Of a DNA stretch of 64,000 bases, positions 30,987 through 38,674 are shown piece by piece; positions within the stretch are counted from its first letter, which is position 1; every line of letters begins with the position of its first letter. Location of the stretch: assembly GCA_035287045.1 (NCBI GenBank), contig DATECF010000024.1, positions 9,758 through 73,757 of the forward strand. The letters run 5' to 3'. The notes under the pieces were generated by a model that saw nothing but the letters and a program-made list of their open reading frames with translations, searched no databases and was not told where the DNA came from. Made by a program: the position numbers and the translations under genes. The stretch is from JACPAP01 sp035287045 (GTDB lineage Bacteria > Gemmatimonadota > Gemmatimonadetes > Gemmatimonadales > GWC2-71-9).

Positions 30987-32357
30987 TCACCCTTTGCGCC
31001 GTCCCACCCCCCCGAAGCCCCGCATCATCTTTCGCATCTGCTCAAACTGCTTCAGCAACGCGTTGATTTCCTGGACCGGCCGCCCCGAGCCCCGCGCGAT
31101 GCGCGCCCGCCGCGACCCATTGAGCAGGTCCGGCCGCTGGCGCTCACTGGGCGTCATCGAAAGCACGATGGCCTCGACGTGCTTGATCCTCCGCGGATCT
31201 ACCTTGGCCTGCTTCATCAGCTTGGCGTTCACGCCGGGCAGCATACCCACCAGACTCTCGAGCGGCCCCATGGACTGCACCTGCTTCAGCGCCGACAGGA
31301 AATCTCCCAGGTCCATGCCGCGCTTGGACGTGGCGCGCGACGCCAGGCGCTGGGCCTCGCCCTCGTCCACCGTCTGCTGGGCCCGCTCCACCAGGCCCAC
31401 GACGTCCCCCATCTGGAGGATCCGGCCCGCCATGCGCGCTGGATCGAACGGCTCCAGAGCCTCCAGACGCTCGCCGGTGCCGATGTATTTGATGGGCGTG
31501 TGCGTCACGCCGTACATCGACAGCGCCGCCCCGCCCCGCGCGTCCCCGTCCAGCTTGGTGAGGATCACGCCGGTGAGCCCCACAGCCTCATGGAAGCCCC
31601 CGGCAATCCGCACCGCGTCCTGACCGGTCATCCCGTCGGCGACCAGCAGCACCTCACGCGGCTGGACCGCCAGTTTCAGCCGGACCAGCTCCTGCATCAT
31701 CTCGGCGTCGAGCTGCATCCGGCCCGCGGTATCCACCAGCACGGTGCGGGCGCGGGCGCTCAGGGCCGCCGCGATACCCGCCTGGACCAGGGCCACGACG
31801 TCGGGGGCGGGCGGGCGGTCAGGCGGTCGGGCGGCCGCCTGGTTGACCGCCTGTCCGTCTGTCCGCCTGTCCGCCTGTCCATAGACCGGCACCTCGACCC
31901 GGGCCGCGAGCTGCCGCAGCTGCTCTTCAGCAGCCGGCCGGTATACGTCCGCGGCCACCAGGTACGGGGCCTTCTGCTCCCGCTTGAGCCGGGCCGCCAG
32001 CTTCACGGCGGTGGTGGTCTTCCCCGACCCCTGGAGCCCCACCAGCAGCATGACCGTGGGCGGCAACGACGCGAACTCCAAGCCCGCCTGCCGCTCGCCC
32101 AACAACGCCGTCAGCTCGTCATGCACGATCTTTACGAGCTGCTGGCCCGGACTCACCACCTTGAACGCGACGGCGCCGGTCGCCTTCTCGCGCACCCGTT
32201 CGGTGAAAGCGCGGGCCACTTCAAAGCCCACATCGGCTTCGAGCAGCACCCGGCGTATCTCCCGGAGCCCCTCCTTGACGTCGTCCTCGGTGAGGACCCC
32301 GCGGCCGGTCAGCCGCTTCAACGCCGCCGACAGTCGCTCGGAGAGGGCGGAAAACAT
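30987..32357 (-). CDS. ffh: Signal recognition particle protein Ffh, with repeat-encoded insertion
   Basis: 456 residues from the ATG at 32355-32357. NG GTPase: N-domain helices, G1 GLQGSGKTTTAVKL (about 107), YLVAADVYRPAAEEQL, DTAGRM, TKLDGDARGGAAL and GTGERLEALEPF. The M domain ends with FEQMRKMMRG. Ffh binds signal sequences and SRP RNA and docks with FtsY. Residues about 161-186 (GQADRRTDGQAVNQ, then AAARPPDRPPAPD) replace the short loop that usually links VPVFG to the next helix; they are encoded by repeat B3. The reading frame stays open, and all GTPase motifs are intact, so the protein is probably functional. A TATACT lies just before the start. Confidence 0.95.
   Translation of the reverse strand: MFSALSERLSAALKRLTGRGVLTEDDVKEGLREIRRVLLEADVGFEVARAFTERVREKATGAVAFKVVSPGQQLVKIVHDELTALLGERQAGLEFASLPPTVMLLVGLQGSGKTTTAVKLAARLKREQKAPYLVAADVYRPAAEEQLRQLAARVEVPVYGQADRRTDGQAVNQAAARPPDRPPAPDVVALVQAGIAAALSARARTVLVDTAGRMQLDAEMMQELVRLKLAVQPREVLLVADGMTGQDAVRIAGGFHEAVGLTGVILTKLDGDARGGAALSMYGVTHTPIKYIGTGERLEALEPFDPARMAGRILQMGDVVGLVERAQQTVDEGEAQRLASRATSKRGMDLGDFLSALKQVQSMGPLESLVGMLPGVNAKLMKQAKVDPRRIKHVEAIVLSMTPSERQRPDLLNGSRRARIARGSGRPVQEINALLKQFEQMRKMMRGFGGVGRRKG
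31806..31882. repeat. Palindromic repeat family B, copy 3 (inside ffh)
   Basis: The left half is GGCGG(T/G)-rich (GGCGGTCAGGCGGTCGGGCGG). The right half carries GGTTGACCGCC and CCGCCTGTCC twice (31863-31872, 31871-31880), exactly as in copy 2. It is inserted in frame in the Ffh GTPase domain and adds about 25 codons. Confidence 0.7.
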
Positions 32358-32368
32358 AGAACTGATAA

Positions 32369-32374
32369 GTATAA
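32369..32374 (-). promoter_or_regulatory. -10 box of the ffh promoter
   Basis: TATACT on the minus strand ends 11 nt before the ffh ATG, and no Shine-Dalgarno sequence is present, which suggests a very short or absent leader. No good -35 is visible at 16-18 bp. Confidence 0.4.
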
Positions 32375-32414
32375 ACGGAGACTGGCGTTGCACGCTATGG
32401 TGCCGCGACATCCC

Positions 32415-32616
32415 CGCGCCACGGCGCGGTTCCCGCAAGGTCTCTGGAGCGCGCGTCAGGAAGCGCGCGCCCCGGATTCTTGGCCTCGTCTGCGGCGCGC
32501 GCGGCACTGCAGCGCGCGAAAGAGCCCCTGCGGGACCCACCGGCGTTCACTGCGCCAGAATCGACCAGAGCACCCAGCGGGCCCTCTGGAACCCGTCGGT
32601 CCGCCGCCGTGGCGCG
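32415..32616. other. Structured intergenic element with nested inverted repeats (ffh / DUF445 gene)
   Basis: Three nested pairings in correct order: CGCGCCACGGC (32415-32425) with GCCGTGGCGCG (32606-32616), GGTTCC (32428-32433) with GGAACC (32588-32593), and GATTCTTGG (32475-32483) with CCAGAATC (32555-32562). Internal GCGCGCG hairpins sit between them. The 323-bp gap holds no gene I can support. It does not contain the SRP RNA tetraloop motif, so it is not 4.5S RNA. It may be a structured RNA or a miniature palindromic element. Confidence 0.45.
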
Positions 32617-32680
32617 CCATCCACCGCGCTGCTAGCGTTTGCCGCACCATGCCGCTGCCCCCTCCCCCCCGCGCTTCCGC

Positions 32681-34246
32681 ATGAACGTTCCCCCCGAGCT
32701 CCTCCAGGGCGCGGTCACCGTGCTCTTCGGCGCCCTGGCCGGCGGCATCACGAACGCCGTCGCCATCTGGATGCTGTTTCATCCGTACGAACCCCGGGGG
32801 CCGCGCTGGTTCACCCTCCAGGGAGCCATCCCCAAGAACCGCGCCCGCCTGGCCAAGACCGTGGGACGGACCGTGGGACAGCGACTCCTGGTGCCCGAGG
32901 ACCTGGCGGGTCGCCTCACCGCGCCCGAAGTGCGGGCGGCCTTCGAGCGGGCCCTGGAAGGGTTTGTGAGCGGGCTGCTGGACGGGAAGCGAGGGTCCTT
33001 GCGCGACGAGCTCCCACCGGGGGTCCTGGCGGAATTGGAGCTAGCCTTCGGCTCCCTGGCGCCGGTGCTGGCGGACCGCCTGGCGACGTTCGCGACGACG
33101 GACCAGTTCCGCGAGGCCACCCGGCAGTTTCTTGCCCGGGCCACCGACGAGATCGCCGAACGCCCCTTGAGCGACGTCCTCACGGTGGCCCGGCGGACCG
33201 CCCTTCGGCAGCGACTCGAAGAATGGCTGGCCGGGGCGGCGGCGAGCCCGGAGCTGGAGGCGACCATCCTGGGCTGGCTCGAGCGCCAGACGGTTCGTCT
33301 GGCGGAAACCCACACCCCGCTGCTCGAGAACCTCCCTCCAGGCCTGGTGGCCGCGGTAGAACGGGCGGTTCAGGGCTACCTGCCAATCGCGCTGGATCGG
33401 CTGGCCGGGGTGCTGGCCGACCCGGAGGCCCGCGCCCGGCTCCAACGCATGCTTCACGAGTTGTTCCAGCGCTTCGTGCGGGACCTCCTCCTGCATGAGC
33501 GGATCGTCGCCCGCCTGGTGGTCACGGAGCGCACCATCGCCCGCATGCTGAAATCGTTCGAGCGGGACGGTGTGGACCAGCTGGCGCGGCTGCTGGACGA
33601 GCCGGCGCTGCGGTCACAGGTGGCGAAGGGCGTGAACGACGCCGTGGTGAGCTTCCTGCGGAAGCCCATCGCGGACCACCTGGCCAACCTGGGGCCCGAG
33701 CGGCTGGCCGGCGTCCAGCGCACGGTGGCGGGGTACGTTACCGGGGCTTTGCGAGACCCGGCGACCCGGGCCTATGCCATTGACCGTCTGGACGCCGCCC
33801 TGGCCGGCGCCGAGCGGCGGACCATCGGCGACGTGCTGCGCTACCTCCCGCCCGACAAGGCTGCCGAATTGCTGGCGCGCGCCGCCCAGGCCCAGGAAGT
33901 GCGCGCCTGGATCACCGACGGCGCGCAGGCCGCCTTCACCGCCCTGCTGGAGCGGCCCATCCGCCGGCCGGCTGACTGGCTCCCACCCGGCGCGCGAGAG
34001 CGCTTGGTGGGAGCGTTGAGCCCGGCGCTCTGGGGCTGGATCCAGCAGCAGGTTCCCGCCGTGGTCGAGCACCTGGACATCGAGGCGCAGGTGGAGCAAA
34101 AGGTGCTGGGGTTCTCGGTCCAGCGAGTCGAGGAGTTGGTCCGCGCCACTACCCAGCGGGAACTGGACCTGATCGTGCGGCTGGGCTACGTGCTGGGAGC
34201 GATGGTGGGATTGCTGGCGTGGGGAGTGGGGCGGTTGCTGCCATAG
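32681..34246 (+). CDS. DUF445 family membrane-associated protein
   Basis: 521 residues from the ATG at 32681; an upstream in-frame ATG at 32639 would add a proline-rich stretch unlike the family. The DUF445 opening is plain: LFGALAGGITNAVAIWMLFH, PYEP, then GAIPKNRARLAKTVGRTVGQ. A long, mostly helical middle with repeated LERPIRRPADWL-type turns follows, and the C-terminus is a membrane helix (LGYVLGAMVGLLAWGVGRLL). The family is widespread but its function is unknown; the hydrophobic termini suggest two membrane anchors around a cytosolic helical body. Convergent with the following gene, 4 bp apart. Confidence 0.85.
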   Translation: MNVPPELLQGAVTVLFGALAGGITNAVAIWMLFHPYEPRGPRWFTLQGAIPKNRARLAKTVGRTVGQRLLVPEDLAGRLTAPEVRAAFERALEGFVSGLLDGKRGSLRDELPPGVLAELELAFGSLAPVLADRLATFATTDQFREATRQFLARATDEIAERPLSDVLTVARRTALRQRLEEWLAGAAASPELEATILGWLERQTVRLAETHTPLLENLPPGLVAAVERAVQGYLPIALDRLAGVLADPEARARLQRMLHELFQRFVRDLLLHERIVARLVVTERTIARMLKSFERDGVDQLARLLDEPALRSQVAKGVNDAVVSFLRKPIADHLANLGPERLAGVQRTVAGYVTGALRDPATRAYAIDRLDAALAGAERRTIGDVLRYLPPDKAAELLARAAQAQEVRAWITDGAQAAFTALLERPIRRPADWLPPGARERLVGALSPALWGWIQQQVPAVVEHLDIEAQVEQKVLGFSVQRVEELVRATTQRELDLIVRLGYVLGAMVGLLAWGVGRLLP

Positions 34247-34250
34247 AAGC

Positions 34251-35459
34251 TCACTTCACCTCCACCTCCGGCACCTTCTTCCACCCCGCCCAGCCGGCGG
34301 GCGCGTCCACCAGCCGCGCCGCGGGCCGCGACTCAACCATCCCGCTCCACACCTCCCACCGGCGCCCGGCGCGCTCCCGTTTGGTCCACTCGCGCTGGAG
34401 GAGCTGGGCAAACCGCTGTCCCGCCTTCTCCGTGTCCCACACGCTCCACCAGACCAGGGCGTGGTCCGTCCCCGCCGTGAACACGGCATACCGGTCGCCC
34501 GCCCACCCCGCAGCGCCGGCCACACCGACCGATTCACTCCCACTCATGACCGTAAACAGGACCCGGGTCTCGAACTCCCCAAGCCCGTCCTCGTACACCG
34601 CCTCGCCGCCGCCCGTGAACCGGAGGCTCACCGGGGGATCCTGCTCCCGATAGCGGTCGGGGTGCAGGATCTGCTCCGTGGATTGCGGCAGCCGGGCCCC
34701 AAAGGGCACCGTGTCGGGGTAGGTGCGGCCGAACCAGCTCACGAAATCCGCGCCCGCGAGATACGGAAAGATGAGGCCCTCCTGAATAATCCGGGGCGCC
34801 GAGCTGAACACCGGCATGCGCGCCTGCTGCTCGCGCACCTCGCGACGGAACCGGCGCCAGAACTCGGGGATGCTGTCGTACTCCTGGTTGGGCAGCAGCG
34901 CGGTCAGCGACGCCAGCGTCGCCTGCCCTTCCATGACCGCCTGCGCCGCCATGCGCCGGTCGTTCTCGCGCGGCTGCGTGAGCAGGGAGTCCAGGGGCAG
35001 GTACTGGCCCTGGAGCGCGTGGACCAGCTCGTGCGCCAGCACCAAGCGCGCCTGGGCGGGATCGGTCCCTTCCACGACGTACAGCATGCTGGAGTCCGGG
35101 TCGTAGTAGCCGACGACCTGCTCGGCGTACAGCGCCAGCAGCAGCGCGTGCAGGTCGAGGGTATCCGGGAGCAGACCGAAGAGGCGATACGCCAGGGTCA
35201 TCCCGCGCAGCTCCTCCGGCGGAAGGTCGGCGTCCAGCTTATGCTGCAGGTAGGAACGGACCTGCTCGCGCGAGCGCGCCGCGATCGCAGGCGGGCGCTT
35301 GAAGTGGAGCCCCACCGCCCCCTCCACCGCCGGCACCAGGTCCGCGGTGGTGGATTCGATGGGGATGTCGCTCCGGAGCTTGCGGGGCTCGCCGCAGGAA
35401 ACGCTCAACGCCAGCGACGCCACCCCGAGCGTGGCTGGAATGCCGCGCAACCGTGTCAT
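34251..35459 (-). CDS. Exported HExxH zinc metalloprotease-like lipoprotein
   Basis: 402 residues from the ATG at 35457-35459, with signal peptide and lipobox (LSVSC). The zinc motif is LAHELVHALQ near residue 140, followed about 40 residues later by MEGQATLASL, whose Glu could be the third ligand, the gluzincin pattern. Preceding strands contain VVGYYDPDSSMLYVVEG, an edge-strand motif like that of minigluzincins. No known family name came to mind; similar proteins are common in Gemmatimonadota and Acidobacteriota. It lies downstream of the DUF4097 cassette, separated by a palindromic repeat, so it is probably its own unit. Confidence 0.7.
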   Translation of the reverse strand: MTRLRGIPATLGVASLALSVSCGEPRKLRSDIPIESTTADLVPAVEGAVGLHFKRPPAIAARSREQVRSYLQHKLDADLPPEELRGMTLAYRLFGLLPDTLDLHALLLALYAEQVVGYYDPDSSMLYVVEGTDPAQARLVLAHELVHALQGQYLPLDSLLTQPRENDRRMAAQAVMEGQATLASLTALLPNQEYDSIPEFWRRFRREVREQQARMPVFSSAPRIIQEGLIFPYLAGADFVSWFGRTYPDTVPFGARLPQSTEQILHPDRYREQDPPVSLRFTGGGEAVYEDGLGEFETRVLFTVMSGSESVGVAGAAGWAGDRYAVFTAGTDHALVWWSVWDTEKAGQRFAQLLQREWTKRERAGRRWEVWSGMVESRPAARLVDAPAGWAGWKKVPEVEVK

Positions 35460-35510
35460 GGCGTGGGGAGGATACACCGAAAGGGGGGCAAAGTCCCACG
35501 GGGGCACCAC

Positions 35511-35588
35511 GGGGGATGGAAGGGGATGAAAGGCGACGGAGGGCGAGAGGCCCGTCATCCCCCTGCATTGTCCTCCATCCCCCCCTTT
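35511..35588. repeat. Double palindromic repeat (family E) before the metalloprotease gene
   Basis: GGGGGATGGA (35511-35520) pairs with TCCATCCCCC (35574-35583), and inside it GGGGATGA (35522-35529) pairs with TCATCCCC (35555-35562). The plus strand continues CTTTTGT, so it could also end antisense transcription. Confidence 0.6.
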
Positions 35589-35593
35589 TGTCG

Positions 35594-36385
35594 CTAGGGC
35601 CGCCGCCTGAGGCGGATACTCCCATTCACCGTCCCCAGCCGCAGCTCCCGCCCTCCGTTCCCGATCGTACCGCGGAACCGCCTGGCCGAAAAGCGGCCCT
35701 GCACCGTCAGCGGGAAATCCGAATCCAGCGATCCGTTCACGGTGGACGCTTCCACGGCGGCGCTGACATCGGCTGGAAGGACGACCGTGATGCTGCCGTT
35801 GACGGAGCTGAGCTCCAGCGTGCCGGTCCAGTCGGCCCGGCCCATCGCGGCCCGGACGGTCCCGTTCACCGAGCTGGCTTCCACGTAGCCGGTGGTGGAA
35901 GCCTCCACGTCGCCGTTGACGGAGTGGACCTGCACGTTGCCTCCCAGGGAATCGGCGGTGACGTCACCCTGCACGGTCTTGCCGGTGAAATGGACACCCC
36001 GAGGTACCCGCACGGTGAAATCCACCTCGACATCGTTATCGCTGGTGTTGTTCCGCCCTTCGCCGCCGGGCAGGCATTCGTTGGGCGACCGCCGGCGGGG
36101 CGCCGGGTACACGGCGCAGATGGTGACACCGCCGTCGTGGGTCACCACCTCGATCTCCACTTCGTCGGGATCGTCCCGGCGGGCGTGCTTGACGGCGGAC
36201 ACTTCGACCTCGCCGCCCGACGCCGGTAACGCCCGAATGTCCCCGTGCACGCCGCGAAGGGTGAGGGTCTCCCCAGCCTGAAGCCGGCCGCGCCAGTTGA
36301 ACTGATCCTGCTGGGCCGCCAGCGGGGCCGCGTGCCAGACCCACCCCATTCCCGTCATCACGATCCCTGCCGCCATCATGCGCAT
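35594..36385 (-). CDS. DUF4097 beta-strand repeat protein, exported (second copy)
   Basis: 263 residues from the ATG at 36383-36385, favoured by GAGGAG 7 nt upstream. Signal peptide, then a right-handed beta-helix-like series typical of DUF4097: LRGVHGDIRAL, GKTVQGDVTADSLGGNV, VHSVNGDVEAS, EASSVNGTVRAAMG, LSSVNGSITVVLP and STVNGSLDSDFPLTVQG. These ladder proteins are often cotranscribed with ECF sigma and anti-sigma factors and are presumed to be envelope-located; the role is unknown. Last gene of the sigma cassette starting at 38555. Confidence 0.85.
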   Translation of the reverse strand: MRMMAAGIVMTGMGWVWHAAPLAAQQDQFNWRGRLQAGETLTLRGVHGDIRALPASGGEVEVSAVKHARRDDPDEVEIEVVTHDGGVTICAVYPAPRRRSPNECLPGGEGRNNTSDNDVEVDFTVRVPRGVHFTGKTVQGDVTADSLGGNVQVHSVNGDVEASTTGYVEASSVNGTVRAAMGRADWTGTLELSSVNGSITVVLPADVSAAVEASTVNGSLDSDFPLTVQGRFSARRFRGTIGNGGRELRLGTVNGSIRLRRRP

Positions 36386-36433
36386 GAGCACACTCCTCGC
36401 CTGCGGTGAATTCCGTTGCTGCCATGGCCAGGG

Positions 36434-37285
36434 CTAGGGCCGGACCAGTCGAATACTGCCCTGGAACGACTCCAACTCCAGCGTCGCCTTGCCCGTGCCG
36501 ATGGTGAAGCTGAAGCGCTTGCCCTGGCGGGCGCCGCTCAGGGTCACCGGGAAATCCGACTCGAAGTCCCCACTGAAGGTGGAAACGGTCACGGTCGCGT
36601 TGGTCCCGGCCGATACGGTCACGGTGACGTCGCCGTTGTGGGTGGACAGCCGGTAGTGGCCGTTGTCCCCGATGGTGCCGCGGTACACCAGGTCCCCGTT
36701 GACGGTGGCGGCCGTCACGTTGTCCGAGCGGATGCCCCGCAGCATGACGTCGCCGTTGGTGGTTTCCGCGTACACCTCGCCCTCCACGTCGTCCACCATG
36801 ACTTCACCGTTGGTGGAGCTGGCCTCCAGGCGACCCCGGACCGCGCCCACGTGCATGTCACCACTTACCGAATGCAGGGTCACCACCGAGCGGCCGCCCC
36901 GCACGGTCACATCGCCCTGGATCGTCTCGATGTTGATCCGGCCGGTGCTGCCGTCAATCGAGATGTCGCCGTGGTTGGAGCCCAGATCGAGATCCATGGC
37001 CGCGGGCACCGTCAGGATGTAGTCCACATCGCGCGGAGCGCCACGCCGGCTGGTCGCGCTGATCTTGAGCACCACACCGGCGTACCCGATGTCCAGGCGC
37101 TCGCGGCTGGAATGCTCCGCCTGGATCCGCAGGCTGTTCCGGTCCCAGGTGCGCACCACGATGTCGCCGTTCATGTTGCGCAGCTCCAGGCGGGTACCCG
37201 CCCGCACCGCGAAGGTCGTGTCCGTGCCCTCGCCCGGTCGTTGGGCGAGCACCGCGAGCAACCCCAGCGCCATCGTCAACGCCAT
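36434..37285 (-). CDS. DUF4097 beta-strand repeat protein, exported (first copy)
   Basis: 283 residues; AGGAGGA precedes the ATG at 37283-37285. Signal peptide MALTMALGLLAVLA, then repeated -NGD-/-GDI- rungs: LRNMNGDIVVRTWD, GSNHGDISIDGSTG, NIETIQGDVTVRGG, HSVSGDMHVGAV, EASSTNGEVMVDDV, AETTNGDVMLRG, ATVNGDLVYRG and STHNGDVTVTV. It is a paralogue of the next gene, showing a local duplication. It begins 10 bp after the anti-sigma gene and is co-regulated with the ECF factor. Confidence 0.86.
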   Translation of the reverse strand: MALTMALGLLAVLAQRPGEGTDTTFAVRAGTRLELRNMNGDIVVRTWDRNSLRIQAEHSSRERLDIGYAGVVLKISATSRRGAPRDVDYILTVPAAMDLDLGSNHGDISIDGSTGRINIETIQGDVTVRGGRSVVTLHSVSGDMHVGAVRGRLEASSTNGEVMVDDVEGEVYAETTNGDVMLRGIRSDNVTAATVNGDLVYRGTIGDNGHYRLSTHNGDVTVTVSAGTNATVTVSTFSGDFESDFPVTLSGARQGKRFSFTIGTGKATLELESFQGSIRLVRP

Positions 37286-37295
37286 GCTGTCCTCC

Positions 37296-37973
37296 TCAGG
37301 TCCGCGCCGCCGTCAGGCGAGCGGCCTGGCGCAACAGCTCGAGTTTCCACTTCATGGTTTGGGCGAGATGGGCGTTGAGATACGGACTGGCCGGATCGGC
37401 CGCCACCGCCCGCCGGGACTCCGTGATCGCCTCGTCAATGATCCGCAGGTTCTGCTCCAGCACCCGCACGGTCGCCGTGTCCAGGCGGCCCCTGCCTTGG
37501 GCGAGCACCAGCTCGAGGTCGCGCACGGCGGACTCGTAGGCCCCGTCGCCCATCGCCACCGGCGATACCGTGATCGCCGAACCGCTGACCGGTGGCGCTG
37601 AAGCCTCCTGCATGATGGGGCGCGGTGGCCTGGTCAGCCACACCGAGCCCGCCGACATGACCATCAGGGCCAGCGCCGCCGCGGCCAGCTGCGGCACCGA
37701 CAGCGTCAGCCGCAGCCGGCGCCATCCGCCTCCGGCTGCCGGCTCGACCGCCGGCCGGGCCGCGCCGATCCGCTCCGCCACTCCCCGCCACAGGTCGCGC
37801 GCCGGGACGCCATCTTCAAGGGACTCGGCCCGGGCCACCACTGCCCGGAGCTCCGCCAGCGTCTCCCGGCACGCCGGGCACCCCCCGAGGTGCGCTTCGA
37901 TCTGGAGGCGCTCCGCCGCGGAAAGCTCGTCGTCCAGGTATTCGGACAACCGGGGCGTCCATTGATCAGTCAT
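37296..37973 (-). CDS. Membrane anti-sigma factor with zinc-finger (zf-HC2)
   Basis: 225 residues. The N-terminal anti-sigma zinc domain reads LSEYLDDELSAAERLQIEAH, LGGCPACRETL: the H-x3-C-x2-C pattern of ZAS proteins. A single transmembrane helix lies near residue 100 (VPQLAAAALALMVMSAGSVW). The C-terminal periplasmic part is helical (VRDLELVLAQGRGRLDTATV). It would sequester the ECF factor encoded 12 bp upstream until an envelope signal releases it. Confidence 0.9.
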   Translation of the reverse strand: MTDQWTPRLSEYLDDELSAAERLQIEAHLGGCPACRETLAELRAVVARAESLEDGVPARDLWRGVAERIGAARPAVEPAAGGGWRRLRLTLSVPQLAAAALALMVMSAGSVWLTRPPRPIMQEASAPPVSGSAITVSPVAMGDGAYESAVRDLELVLAQGRGRLDTATVRVLEQNLRIIDEAITESRRAVAADPASPYLNAHLAQTMKWKLELLRQAARLTAART

Positions 37974-37985
37974 GGGCCGATCCTC

Positions 37986-38555
37986 CTATCGCTCCAGATG
38001 CCGGCGCAGCGACATGCGCGCCCGATGCAGCTGGGCCTTCGAGGTGCCCGCCGTGATTCCCAACATCCCGGCGATCTCCCCGTGCTTGTATCCCTCGACG
38101 TCGTGCAACACGAAAATCTGCCTGGCGCCGGGCGGCAGCCGGCCAATCGCCGTCTCGAAATCCATTGTCAACTCCACCGGCGCGGGCCGCGCCATCCCGA
38201 TGTTGGCCGCATCGGCATCCTCGTCCAGATAGCGCCGACGGGCTCCCTGCGAGCCCCGATAGGCCAGGATCACGTTGACCCCGAGCCGGTGCAGCCATGT
38301 GCCAAACGCCGCCTCTCCCCGAAACGTGTGCAGCTTCTGCCAGGCCCGGACGAACACGTCCTGCGTCAGCTCGTCCGCCTCCGCCGGACCCGCCATGCGC
38401 CGGGCCAGGCTGTGGATCTTGTTGACCTGCGCCCGGTACAGCCGCTCGAACGCCTGTGCATCGCCGCTCTGAGCGAGGGCGACGTCCGCGGCATCCTGAG
38501 GTATGGTACCCGGGCTGTTATTCAGAATGCCGGCCTCGGCGGTTCGGGCGCTCAT
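37986..38555 (-). CDS. ECF-type RNA polymerase sigma factor
   Basis: 189 residues. Region 2: ALAQSGDAQAFERLYRAQVN and the -10 recognition part DELTQDVFVRAWQKLHTFRG, EAAFGTWLHRL. Region 4: LPPGARQIFVLHDVEGYKHG, EIAGMLGITAGTSKAQLHRA. It is an RpoE-like group-4 sigma directing its own anti-sigma and the two DUF4097 proteins. Start ATG at 38553-38555. Confidence 0.93.
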   Translation of the reverse strand: MSARTAEAGILNNSPGTIPQDAADVALAQSGDAQAFERLYRAQVNKIHSLARRMAGPAEADELTQDVFVRAWQKLHTFRGEAAFGTWLHRLGVNVILAYRGSQGARRRYLDEDADAANIGMARPAPVELTMDFETAIGRLPPGARQIFVLHDVEGYKHGEIAGMLGITAGTSKAQLHRARMSLRRHLER

Positions 38556-38601
38556 GCACTGAATTGGATGGCTGTGCGGTGTAGAAGGTTGGCGGCGCGG
38601 C

Positions 38602-38669
38602 TGACGAGCTCAGACGAGCACAGTCGGGCAAGGCTCGTCCGCGCTCGTCCGCGCTCGCCCGTGCTCGCC
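38602..38669. repeat. GACGAGC palindromic repeat (family C, copy 1)
   Basis: GACGAGC at 38603-38609 and again near 38613 faces GCTCGTC at 38633-38639 and 38643-38649, with further GCGCTCGCCC units. It fills the gap between the sigma gene and the prepilin peptidase stop. Related sequence is at 49679-49785. Confidence 0.55.
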
Positions 38670-38674
38670 TCTTC

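Noticed and set aside
32358..32680. SRP (4.5S) RNA gene next to ffh
   Set aside because: The conserved apical GGAA tetraloop with AGCAG/CAGG asymmetric loop is absent.
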